NCBI GenBank assembly: GCA_002412885.1
Contig: DHVX01000062.1
Coordinates: 219,425 to 283,424, forward strand
DNA: 64,000 bases
Source: Bacteroidales bacterium UBA5197
GTDB taxonomy: Bacteria; Bacteroidota; Bacteroidia; Bacteroidales; Lentimicrobiaceae
Direction: 5' to 3'
Below the pieces are notes generated by a model. The model saw nothing but the letters and a program-made list of their open reading frames with translations. It did no database searches and had not been told where the DNA came from. This document shows positions 27,593 to 35,255 of this stretch, one piece after another (position 1 is the stretch's first letter; every line of letters starts with the position of its first letter). A program made the position numbers and the translations under genes.

Positions 27593-28449
27593 GGTTTTGG
27601 TTTTTTACGGGTAATAATTTTAACTGTCATTGGAATGTCGGCGACAGGACGATCGTTATTGTCTGTTTTTTCTGCAGCAATTGCATCAACAACATCCATG
27701 CCTTCAATCACTTCGCCAAAAATGGAATATTTTCCATCAAGGTGAGGTGTGCCGCCCACAGTGGTGTAAATCTTTCTATGCTCTGCGGGAATCCTGAACT
27801 CCGGGATCAATACGTACTCTTTGTCAATCAACTGATTAAGGGTGTCGAGGAGAAAGCGGAAGTGTGCTGAATCTTTTTTGGCATCCGGAGAAAAGAACTG
27901 GTTTCTGAGTGTAATGTTATCCGGATTGTCCATGATATTCACAAAAATCCGTTGTTTGGTCATGGAATTTTGTTCTTTTTCGATCATATCGAGTGCCGCC
28001 TCTGTAAAGACTTTTCCTTGAACGATATAGAATTGAGAGCCATCAGAAAGCCTGAGCGGGTTTTTTTTATCATCTTCACGGGCTGCTGCTAGTGTTCCCC
28101 GGCGATGAAAATGTGCAGGAATTATTTCAGCCGGAAGATTATAACCCGGGCCACCATTCCCAAGTTCAACTCCGGGAGCAGCTCCTTTTGAGTCGGGATC
28201 ACCGCCCTGAATCATAAACCCACTGATCACGCGATGGAAAAGTGTGCTGTCGAAAAATCCGTCTTTGGCCAGTTTAAGAAAATTGTCGCGGTGTTTCGGG
28301 GTATCGTTAAACAACCGGAGTGTTATATCACCTTTCGATGTTGAGATTACCACCAATTCTTCCGCTGCAGTTTCCTGCGCATAGGAATAGGGTGACAGCA
28401 GAACACTCGTTAACAAAATGAAAAGTAGTTGTTTAAATCCTGAAAGCAT
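27589..28449 (-). CDS. Secreted cyclophilin-type peptidylprolyl isomerase, longer paralogue
   Basis: From the ATG at 28447-28449 the product has 286 residues and begins with a signal peptide (MLSGFKQLLFILLTSVLLS). An upstream in-frame ATG would add 22 residues before the signal and is unlikely. Cyclophilin hallmarks include STLFHRVISGFMIQGGDPDSKG, SDGSQFYIVQG and FGEVIEGMDVVDAI. Compared with its neighbour it has a ~55-residue insertion after the QFYIVQG strand (ALDMIEKEQ to RNQFFSPDAKK), which may give a different client range. The downstream gene overlaps it by 4 bases. Confidence 0.92.
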   Translation of the reverse strand: MLSGFKQLLFILLTSVLLSPYSYAQETAAEELVVISTSKGDITLRLFNDTPKHRDNFLKLAKDGFFDSTLFHRVISGFMIQGGDPDSKGAAPGVELGNGGPGYNLPAEIIPAHFHRRGTLAAAREDDKKNPLRLSDGSQFYIVQGKVFTEAALDMIEKEQNSMTKQRIFVNIMDNPDNITLRNQFFSPDAKKDSAHFRFLLDTLNQLIDKEYVLIPEFRIPAEHRKIYTTVGGTPHLDGKYSIFGEVIEGMDVVDAIAAEKTDNNDRPVADIPMTVKIITRKKPKP

Positions 28450-28556
28450 TTTGACATCATTAAGTGAGGGCAAATTTACATAAAATCGTCTTAGGCTCTG
28501 CATATAGTGTGCCATGGTCTTTTTCAGGGCGGATTGTGGTGAAAAAATAGCCAGGC

Positions 28557-30239
28557 TTACTTAACGAAACAGAAAATTCCACCAACATCAGTAAGCGGGC
28601 CCTGATATAACTCCCTGATATTTAATCCTGATACATTTATAAACTCCCTGATTTGTTCCCCTTCAGGATGATAGGTCAGGCTTCCGGCTATAAGTACTTC
28701 GCCATTGAGTATTCCGCAGCAACCCGGGAAAAATCCATATTTCTGGCCTTTGAGTTTAACCGGGACAGGATCAGCAAACATGACATGTTTTCCTTCAGCC
28801 AGCAATGCCTTTTCAATCCCATGGTCGGAAGTAATAAAATGGTTGTCGTCAAGCGCCAGCAGGTTGCACCGTGTATATCCCTGATTTACATGCAGATATT
28901 TTCTTCCAGGGAAGGTTTTGAAAATTGCGGGATCAGTAATTTTCAGGTTGTGGATGATCAGATCTGCTGTAACAACGGCATTGTAGCGGGCTGAGTCCGG
29001 GTAAGTTTTTCCGGGATCGGAAATACCGTCAACCACCTGAACGCCAGCATAACCGAGATGTACAATAATTTCTTGCGGCTGGGAAGGAGCTGCCACAATG
29101 CCTTCGCTACCCTGGCACATAAATATATCAGGATGCCCGCCAATGGATTTATAAACAACTTTTTCTGAGTGAAGAAACAGCAGATTGGCGAACGATTTCA
29201 ATGTGTTTTTCGCGGGAAGCGGTAACTTTTTATCGGTTACAATCAATGGCTTGACTTCAGACGAAAGGTCTTCAACAAAGAACTCCACTTTTTTAAAATG
29301 ACTTTCCAGCATTTTACGGTTTTCGGAATTGTAACCGATGGCATAGCGGAGTTCGTGCTGAGGCGCCGGTATATGGATATTCCCTCCTTGCGGGTATTTA
29401 TCAATGAGTTTTATCAGTTTTTGCTTCCAGATAAAGGTTTTTACCAGCTCTCTGAAAGATGGGTGGAAAGGTCCGGCAAGCATTTCGCTGCCGTCAAGCA
29501 AGCCTTCGGAAGGATGAAGTCCCACGCGAATGACATCGACACCCGCGTAATAAAACACATCCATTAGGCGGGCAGCGAGTTCGACGGCTTCATCAAGGCT
29601 TTGCGGCTGATATTCTCCGCTGCGCCAGCGTTGTTCCAGTTCGGTTCCCCGGATGACCAGCGTAGGATAAATGCGGGTACAGGAGGCTCCAAGTTCAACA
29701 ATGCGTCGGGCAGTTTGAAGGGATAGCTGTGGTGTATCGCCGGGAAGTCCTGTCATCATCTGTAATCCGAGTTTAAATCCCGATGAAAGTATGAGTTCAG
29801 AAGCCCGTTCAACGTGGGCAACTTTGTGACCACGGCCGGAAAGCAGAAGTACTTCATCATTAAGTGATTGCGCGCCCAATTCGATGGTGGTTACGCCATA
29901 ATGCTTCAACAAAGTGAGGATATCAGGACTGATGTAGTCGGGACGGGTACTGAGGCGGATTCCGTGAATTTGACCGCTGATAAGAAATTCATAAGCAATG
30001 GAGAGATATTGTTCCTGCAATGCTGGCTCAATCCCTGTAAAACTTCCGCCAAAAAAACCAATTTCAATATGGCAATCCTTTTCAGGGATTGTTTTAAGGT
30101 GTTGCAGAATGATTTCACGCACCTCTTCCGGCTCAGGCTGTTTCACACAACCCGAAATGCTGTGCTGGTTGCAAAACACGCAACGGTTAGGGCAAGCCAG
30201 CTCAGGAACGAAGATGGGGATGGTGAAGTGCTTCATCAA
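28557..30239 (-). CDS. Radical SAM (Elp3-like) protein fused to a GME-fold (DUF6873-like) domain
   Basis: The protein has 560 residues. The N-terminal ~300 carry the radical SAM cluster CX3CX2C at Cys16, Cys20 and Cys23 (LACPNRCVFCNQ), FGGSFTGI and the Elp3-type GLPGDTP. The C-terminal ~240 residues (IVTDKKLPLPAKNTL, ADPVPVKLKGQKYGFFPGCCG, IAGSLTYHP, PLTDVGGIFCFVK) resemble a separate domain I recall as DUF6873, of the guanidine-modifying enzyme (GME) fold. Substrate is unknown. No signal peptide is present. Either of two adjacent Met codons may be the start. It lies upstream of the cyclophilin pair, with a 107-base gap to the start used for the longer one. Confidence 0.8.
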   Translation of the reverse strand: MMKHFTIPIFVPELACPNRCVFCNQHSISGCVKQPEPEEVREIILQHLKTIPEKDCHIEIGFFGGSFTGIEPALQEQYLSIAYEFLISGQIHGIRLSTRPDYISPDILTLLKHYGVTTIELGAQSLNDEVLLLSGRGHKVAHVERASELILSSGFKLGLQMMTGLPGDTPQLSLQTARRIVELGASCTRIYPTLVIRGTELEQRWRSGEYQPQSLDEAVELAARLMDVFYYAGVDVIRVGLHPSEGLLDGSEMLAGPFHPSFRELVKTFIWKQKLIKLIDKYPQGGNIHIPAPQHELRYAIGYNSENRKMLESHFKKVEFFVEDLSSEVKPLIVTDKKLPLPAKNTLKSFANLLFLHSEKVVYKSIGGHPDIFMCQGSEGIVAAPSQPQEIIVHLGYAGVQVVDGISDPGKTYPDSARYNAVVTADLIIHNLKITDPAIFKTFPGRKYLHVNQGYTRCNLLALDDNHFITSDHGIEKALLAEGKHVMFADPVPVKLKGQKYGFFPGCCGILNGEVLIAGSLTYHPEGEQIREFINVSGLNIRELYQGPLTDVGGIFCFVK

Positions 30240-30316
30240 ACAAAGATACAGGCAAACAAGAATTCAGGCATAGTTGCAAAGAAATGTACTTATCAAAAAT
30301 TCGGAAATATAGTTCT

Positions 30317-31357
30317 TCAAAAATAAGTATTCACAGCAAATCGGAACTGATCAATGAAAATCTTTTTTATCCCCGAGATATTGTTCTGTTCATAAAAGAG
30401 AAGCATGGCTTTTTTGTAATCAACAGAATTTACGGTTCTGAATGAAATCGGACAATGTTGGTTGAACATCAGAACTGCATTGCTCACTATCCTGGCTGTT
30501 CTTTTATTGCCATCAACAAAAGGTTGAATGTATGATATCATTACTAGAAGAAGTAAAGCCTTTTCAAATACATTACTTTTGCTGTTTACTAATTTACACA
30601 TATCCGACAGTGCTTCAGAAATCTGATATTCAACATCCAGCGGTTTGTAATTAGTACCCGATATTCCGACCCTTCCTTTTCTGATGCCTTTATCAACGCC
30701 AAGATCTTTGGTTAAAATACTATGGATGTCTTCAATTTTTGAAACGGATAATGGCAATAAATAATCAGGTTTATCAATTATAAAGTCGATGGCTTCTTTA
30801 TGGTTAAGCAGCATAATTGCCTCTTCTTTGGTTTTGCCGGATGCTGTTTCTTTTTCATTCAGTAATCTTTCAGTTTCCAGAAGCGAATATGTATTGCCCT
30901 CAATCTGTGAAGATTTCCAGCTTAAATCAATTGCCAATCGATTCAGCTCTTTTTTATATTCTGTTTCTGAAAGTTGAGAAATGTTTAAACTGTATGATCT
31001 CTGCAATAGTGCTAATTGTTCCTGTTCGTTGCCTGTAAAAAAGCCGAAATTGCTTAATACCTCCGGAATGAGCTTAAAATTATAGCTATTCCTGATTTTT
31101 CTTTCGTCTATTTCTTTTTCAAAATATTTTTCTAAATCAACATGATTTAACAGCTCATAAGCAGGAGAGATTGAATACCTTGTAGATCTCCCCTGTCCTT
31201 TTTTTGATAATAAATTTGCTTCAATCAGTTTCGAAAGAATCCTTTTTACTGTTGCATAACTTACGTCAGCTGAAATATGTTGAAAAATTTCACCGGAAGA
31301 AGCTTCCTGATTATTGTTCAAAAACTCAAGGATTTTTTGTTCTATTATTTCTGACAT
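30317..31357 (-). CDS. Winged-helix Fic-family protein with Gln in place of the catalytic His
   Basis: The protein has 346 residues. Residues 1-65 form a winged helix (SYATVKRILSKLIEANLLSKKG). The inhibitory-helix motif SSQIEGN is at 149-155. The Fic core motif reads IQPFVDGNKRTAR with Gln278 where HPFxxGNxR enzymes have the catalytic His; the rest (Asp282, Gly283, Asn284, Arg286) is intact. AMPylation chemistry as usually described would therefore be impaired. Similar Gln variants occur in some Fic subfamilies (from memory). The wHTH and four TGAGCC/GGCTCA words in its promoter suggest an autoregulator. Confidence 0.85.
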   Translation of the reverse strand: MSEIIEQKILEFLNNNQEASSGEIFQHISADVSYATVKRILSKLIEANLLSKKGQGRSTRYSISPAYELLNHVDLEKYFEKEIDERKIRNSYNFKLIPEVLSNFGFFTGNEQEQLALLQRSYSLNISQLSETEYKKELNRLAIDLSWKSSQIEGNTYSLLETERLLNEKETASGKTKEEAIMLLNHKEAIDFIIDKPDYLLPLSVSKIEDIHSILTKDLGVDKGIRKGRVGISGTNYKPLDVEYQISEALSDMCKLVNSKSNVFEKALLLLVMISYIQPFVDGNKRTARIVSNAVLMFNQHCPISFRTVNSVDYKKAMLLFYEQNNISGIKKIFIDQFRFAVNTYF

Positions 31358-31372
31358 AATTCGAAGATTTGC

Positions 31373-31442
31373 GGCTCACAAATATAAACATTATAGCTCA
31401 TAAATGCGAAAAAATGAGCCGTATTGTTCCCTATTATGAGCC
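31373..31442 (-). promoter_or_regulatory. Fic promoter with four operator-like TGAGCC words
   Basis: On the minus strand TATATTTG (complement of 31379-31386) matches the TAnnTTTG -7 box, about 22 bases from the ATG. TGAGCC/GGCTCA words occur at 31373-31378 (touching the -7 box), 31395-31400 (AGCTCA), 31415-31420 and 31437-31442, two in each orientation. This layout fits repression by the winged-helix protein encoded just downstream. Confidence 0.6.
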
Positions 31443-31459
31443 GAATTGAAAACAAGAAG

Positions 31460-31490
31460 ACCTAACAAGTTTTCTTCCAAATTGTTAGGT
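31460..31490. repeat. ACCTAACAA palindrome, copy 1
   Basis: Stem ACCTAACAA/TTGTTAGGT around a TTTCTTCC-type loop, downstream of pepT. A second, longer copy lies at 38231-38264 between divergent genes. It may act as a terminator here, but the location of the other copy argues for a mobile or structural repeat. Confidence 0.6.
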
Positions 31491-31552
31491 CACTTATACT
31501 CGATTCTGTCATTCACTGAGCCACTTGTAAACAACAAGTGCCTGTCAATAGT

Positions 31553-31668
31553 CTTTAGTCTTTAGTCTTTAGAAATTGGAAATTCTAAATCCCCTTGTCC
31601 CCCCGTCTCCTTGTCCCCGTGTCCAGCTAACTCGTCCCTCGTCCCAAAACCGCCCCTCGTCCCTCCTT
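31553..31668. repeat. Simple-sequence island (TAGTCTTTAGTC and GTCCC words)
   Basis: TCTTTAG is repeated three times, then comes a C/T-rich stretch with repeated CTTGTCCCC and CTCGTCCC words. The second half resembles the island at 1-57. It fills the gap between the 3' end of pepT and the Fic promoter. No gene is present. Confidence 0.55.
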
Positions 31669-32892
31669 CTAACCATTCATCTCCACAATCTTCAATATGA
31701 CCTGCGTAGCCTTCTCCATCGATTCCAGCGGTACAAACTCAAATTTACCGTGGAAGTTATGACCGCCGGCAAAGATATTCGGACAGAGCAATCCCATGTA
31801 ACTGAGGCGTGAACCATCAGTTCCGCCGCGAATGGGCTTGATTTTTGGTTCGATGCCCAATGCCACCATGGCTTTTCGGGCTGTTTCCACGATGTGATAT
31901 TCCGGCTCAACTTTTTCGCGCATATTGAAGTACTGATCCTTCATCTCAAGTGTGAAACAGCCTTCGCCATAACGAACATTCATAAAGTCAACACACTGTT
32001 TCATGGTTTCTTTACGGCCTTCAAATAATTTACGGTTGTGGTCGCGGATAATGTATTGGATGGATGCTTTTTCAACCGATCCATCCATTTTTATGAGATG
32101 GAAAAAGCCCTCATAATCCTGGGTAAATTCAGGCCGGTCGAAAACAGGAAGCAGCGCATTGAATTCCATAGCCATCAGCAGAGCGTTCTGCATTTTTCCC
32201 TTGGCATAACCCGGATGTATGTTTCTGCCCTGAATACTGATTTTCGCGTAAGCGGCATTGAAATTTTCAAACTCCAGCTCTCCGATTTCACCGCCATCCA
32301 TGGTGTAAGCCCAGTCAGCACCGAATTTCTGAACATCAAAATGATCAACACCCCGACCAATCTCTTCGTCGGGCGTAAAGCCAACCTTAACCGGTCCATG
32401 TTTGATTTCAGGATGACTTGTCAGATATTCCAGGGCAGACATGATTTCGGTGACCCCGGCTTTATCGTCAGCGCCAAGCAGGGTAGTGCCATCGGTAACG
32501 ATCAGGGTTTGACCGGCGTATTGTTTCATTTCCGGAAAATCGTTGGGCGAAAGCACAAGTTTCAGCTCCTCGTTCAACAGAATATCACCTCCATCATAGT
32601 TTTCAACCACGCGAGGTTTTATATCGTTGCCTGGCATATCCGGACTTGTATCCACATGAGCCACAAAACCGATTGCCGGGCCTGATTTGCCGTTATTTGC
32701 CGGCAGCGTGCCCATTACATAGCCGTTCTCATCCATGCTGACATTTTCCAGTCCTAAGGAAATTAACTCATCGTGCAACATCTTCAGCATAACAAGCTGT
32801 TTGGAAGTGCTTGGAAAGGTATCGGAGGAATCATCACTTTGAGTGTCGATGCTCACGTATTTCAGGAAACGGGATTTTATGTTTTCTTTCAT
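31669..32892 (-). CDS. pepT: Peptidase T (tripeptide aminopeptidase)
   Basis: The protein has 407 residues, of the M20 family. Metal-site motifs are in place: HVDTSPD, GADDKAGV, the catalytic TPDEEIGRG, the TMDGGEIGELEFENFNAA dimerisation-domain start, and GGTDGSRLSYMG near the C-terminus. It removes N-terminal residues from tripeptides in the cytosol using two zinc ions. It lies downstream of an OPT transporter gene on the same strand (114-base gap), which fits a peptide uptake-and-use pair. Confidence 0.96.
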   Translation of the reverse strand: MKENIKSRFLKYVSIDTQSDDSSDTFPSTSKQLVMLKMLHDELISLGLENVSMDENGYVMGTLPANNGKSGPAIGFVAHVDTSPDMPGNDIKPRVVENYDGGDILLNEELKLVLSPNDFPEMKQYAGQTLIVTDGTTLLGADDKAGVTEIMSALEYLTSHPEIKHGPVKVGFTPDEEIGRGVDHFDVQKFGADWAYTMDGGEIGELEFENFNAAYAKISIQGRNIHPGYAKGKMQNALLMAMEFNALLPVFDRPEFTQDYEGFFHLIKMDGSVEKASIQYIIRDHNRKLFEGRKETMKQCVDFMNVRYGEGCFTLEMKDQYFNMREKVEPEYHIVETARKAMVALGIEPKIKPIRGGTDGSRLSYMGLLCPNIFAGGHNFHGKFEFVPLESMEKATQVILKIVEMNG

Positions 32893-32931
32893 GATTATTT
32901 ACTGTTTTCAAGTTTAGGTTATTAAGAATTA

Positions 32932-33000
32932 TGAGGTCGGAGGTCAGAGGCCAGAGGCCAGAGGTCGGAGGTCGGAAATCCGCAATCCGCAATCAAAAAT
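32932..33000. repeat. Simple-sequence island (GGTCGGAGGTC, CAATCCG words)
   Basis: GAGGTCGGAGGTCAGAGGCC is repeated with small changes, followed by AATCCGCAATCCGCAATC. The second word is the reverse complement of the GGATTGCGGATT/GGATTTCGG words at 38085-38230. It lies between the OPT transporter and pepT. Confidence 0.6.
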
Positions 33001-33006
33001 CCGAAA

Positions 33007-34989
33007 TTATTCCACTTCCACCTTAGCCCTCAAAGATTCCCAGATAACATATCCGCAAATTACGGTAAACATGAGCAAGGCAATTAGTTCAGCAGAATTG
33101 GAATTAAACCACTCTGCATTAACGTAATTAATACCGCCAAACCGCAGCATTGCACTGATAACACCCATCAAAGCACCGCCGGCAATAAATCCGGAAGCAA
33201 TGAGCGTTCCCCTTTCTTTGCGCGATTGATTCAGTTTAACGTCTTTCGAACGGGTAGTTACATACCATGCAATAATACCTCCAACAAGCAAGGGGGTATT
33301 TAGTTCGAGCGGAATAAACATACCGAGTGCAAATGCCAGTGCAGGAACACCAATCATGGTGAGTATCAGCGAAAGGAACGCACCGGCAGCATAAAGTAAC
33401 CATGGAGCGGGTTTGCCCGACATCATGGGTTCAATTACTGCTGCCATGGCATTTGCCTGAGGAGCAACCAGCGCATTTTCGCCGGTAAAGCCGTAAGTTT
33501 CATTCAGAATCATAATCACACCACCCACTGTAGCGGCCGAAACCAGCGTACCAGCAAATTTCCAGCTTTGCTGTTTGTAAGGAGACGATCCCAGCCAATA
33601 ACCTATTTTCAGGTCGGTAATAAAACCTCCGGCCATTGAAAGTGCCGTACAAACAACACCCCCGATGATCAATGCTGCAACCATTCCGGCAGTGCCGCTC
33701 AAGCCTGACCAAACCAATACCAGTGAAGTGATAATCAGTGTCATCAGCGTCATTCCTGAAACAGGATTGGTTCCAACTATGGCAATCGCATTTGCGGCAA
33801 CCGTTGTGAAAAGGAAAGCAATCACCATCACAATTCCGAGTGCAATCAGCGCCTGTGTAAGGTTGTTGACGATTCCGAACATAAAGAACACAAAAATAAC
33901 GACCGCGGTTAGCAGGATTCCAATGAGGATGATTTTCATGGGAATATCGCGCTGTGTGCGTTTGGTTTCAGCACTCATCTGCTGCTTTCCGCCCAATTCC
34001 TTGATGGCAAGTCCGAATGCACCTTTGATTATTCCTGATGAACGTACAATTCCAATAATACCGGCCATTGCAATGCCGCCAATACCGATGTGTCTGACGT
34101 AATTACGAAAAATTTCTTCGGGTGACATATCCCCAATCATTGCAGTGATATTTGCGCCAACTGCCAGTGTTTGTCCATCAGCGAAATGCGAAATAACCGG
34201 AATTATCACATACCAGCCAACGAATGAACCGGCAGTAATGATGGCAGCATATTTCAAGCCGATAATATAACCCAGGCCCATTACCGCTGCACCGACATTC
34301 ATCTTAAAAACGATTTTGTATTTTTCGGCAATCATTTCGCCAACCGGAACCACGCGGGTAGTAAATACCTCTGACCACCAGCCAAAAGTGGCGATGATAA
34401 AATCGTAAATACCACCAATCAATCCGGCAACCAGAAGCAACTTTGCCTGGTTTCCACCTTTTTCGCCTGAAACCAGCACTTCAGTAGTTGCGGTTGCTTC
34501 AGGGAAAGGGTACTTTCCGTGCATGTCTGAAACAAAATATTTACGGAAAGGGATCAGAAACAAAATTCCAAGAAAACCTCCAAGCAGAGAGGAGAGGAAG
34601 ACCTGATAAAAATGCGCTTCAAGGTTGAGAATATAAAGGGCAGGCAGAGTAAAAATGGCTCCGGCCACAATTACTCCGGAACTGGCGCCAATGGATTGAA
34701 TCATCACATTTTCACCAAGTGCATTTTTTCGTTTAGTAGCTGCCGAAAGTCCAACAGCAATAATGGCTATGGGAATGGCGGCTTCAAAAACCTGACCGAT
34801 TTTTAATCCGAGATAAGCGGCTGCGGCTGAAAAAATAACAGCCATCAATAAACCTATCAAAACCGATCGCAGATTTACTTCGGGGTAAACCTTATTCGGT
34901 GACATCACCGGTTTGTACTCTTCGCCTGGCTTCAGCTCAGTGTAGGCATTTTCGGGCAAGCCTTTGATTTCGTTTTTGTGCTCTTCCAT
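33007..34989 (-). CDS. OPT family oligopeptide transporter
   Basis: The protein has 660 residues with about 15 hydrophobic segments. Family features are the N-terminal LRSVLIGLLMAVIFSAAAAYLGLKIGQVFEAAIPIAI, KYPFPEATATTEVL and the GMFIPLELNTPLLVGGIIAW region. OPT proteins import small peptides or metal-chelate complexes by proton coupling. The gene is followed by pepT, favouring tripeptide or oligopeptide uptake. The hairpin at 35107-35143 separates it from leuS, so it has its own promoter. Confidence 0.93.
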   Translation of the reverse strand: MEEHKNEIKGLPENAYTELKPGEEYKPVMSPNKVYPEVNLRSVLIGLLMAVIFSAAAAYLGLKIGQVFEAAIPIAIIAVGLSAATKRKNALGENVMIQSIGASSGVIVAGAIFTLPALYILNLEAHFYQVFLSSLLGGFLGILFLIPFRKYFVSDMHGKYPFPEATATTEVLVSGEKGGNQAKLLLVAGLIGGIYDFIIATFGWWSEVFTTRVVPVGEMIAEKYKIVFKMNVGAAVMGLGYIIGLKYAAIITAGSFVGWYVIIPVISHFADGQTLAVGANITAMIGDMSPEEIFRNYVRHIGIGGIAMAGIIGIVRSSGIIKGAFGLAIKELGGKQQMSAETKRTQRDIPMKIILIGILLTAVVIFVFFMFGIVNNLTQALIALGIVMVIAFLFTTVAANAIAIVGTNPVSGMTLMTLIITSLVLVWSGLSGTAGMVAALIIGGVVCTALSMAGGFITDLKIGYWLGSSPYKQQSWKFAGTLVSAATVGGVIMILNETYGFTGENALVAPQANAMAAVIEPMMSGKPAPWLLYAAGAFLSLILTMIGVPALAFALGMFIPLELNTPLLVGGIIAWYVTTRSKDVKLNQSRKERGTLIASGFIAGGALMGVISAMLRFGGINYVNAEWFNSNSAELIALLMFTVICGYVIWESLRAKVEVE

Positions 34990-35106
34990 ATGTAATTTTT
35001 ATGAAGGATGAAAAAGCAAATTTAGAAGAAAAAGAGATAATCCCGGCTTTGGGTTAAGGAATGATCAAAAATTTTGAAACTTGATGTAATGTTTATCAGT
35101 CACGCA

Positions 35107-35143
35107 ATAAAATAATCCGGCAACCATTTAAGTTGCCGGATTA
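35107..35143 (-). terminator. Rho-independent terminator of leuS
   Basis: A perfect 12-bp stem, TAATCCGGCAAC/GTTGCCGGATTA, with a 7-base loop. On the minus strand it is followed by TTTTATTG. It lies 113 bases past the leuS stop. Confidence 0.75.
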
Positions 35144-35165
35144 AATCTTAGACATGGAATGCACA

Positions 35166-35233
35166 AGTCAGGGACTGACTAATTGGGAAAGGCATTTTGC
35201 AAATACAATCAACATCAAGTCAGGCCCTGACTT
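35166..35233. repeat. Paired small palindromes AGTCAG-CTGACT
   Basis: AGTCAG-GGA-CTGACT at 35166-35180 and AAGTCAGG-C-CCTGACTT at 35217-35233 share the same arms and can pair within or across copies. They lie between the leuS stop and its terminator. Confidence 0.5.
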
Positions 35234-35255
35234 TCAACAAATTGCTTATTTGACT

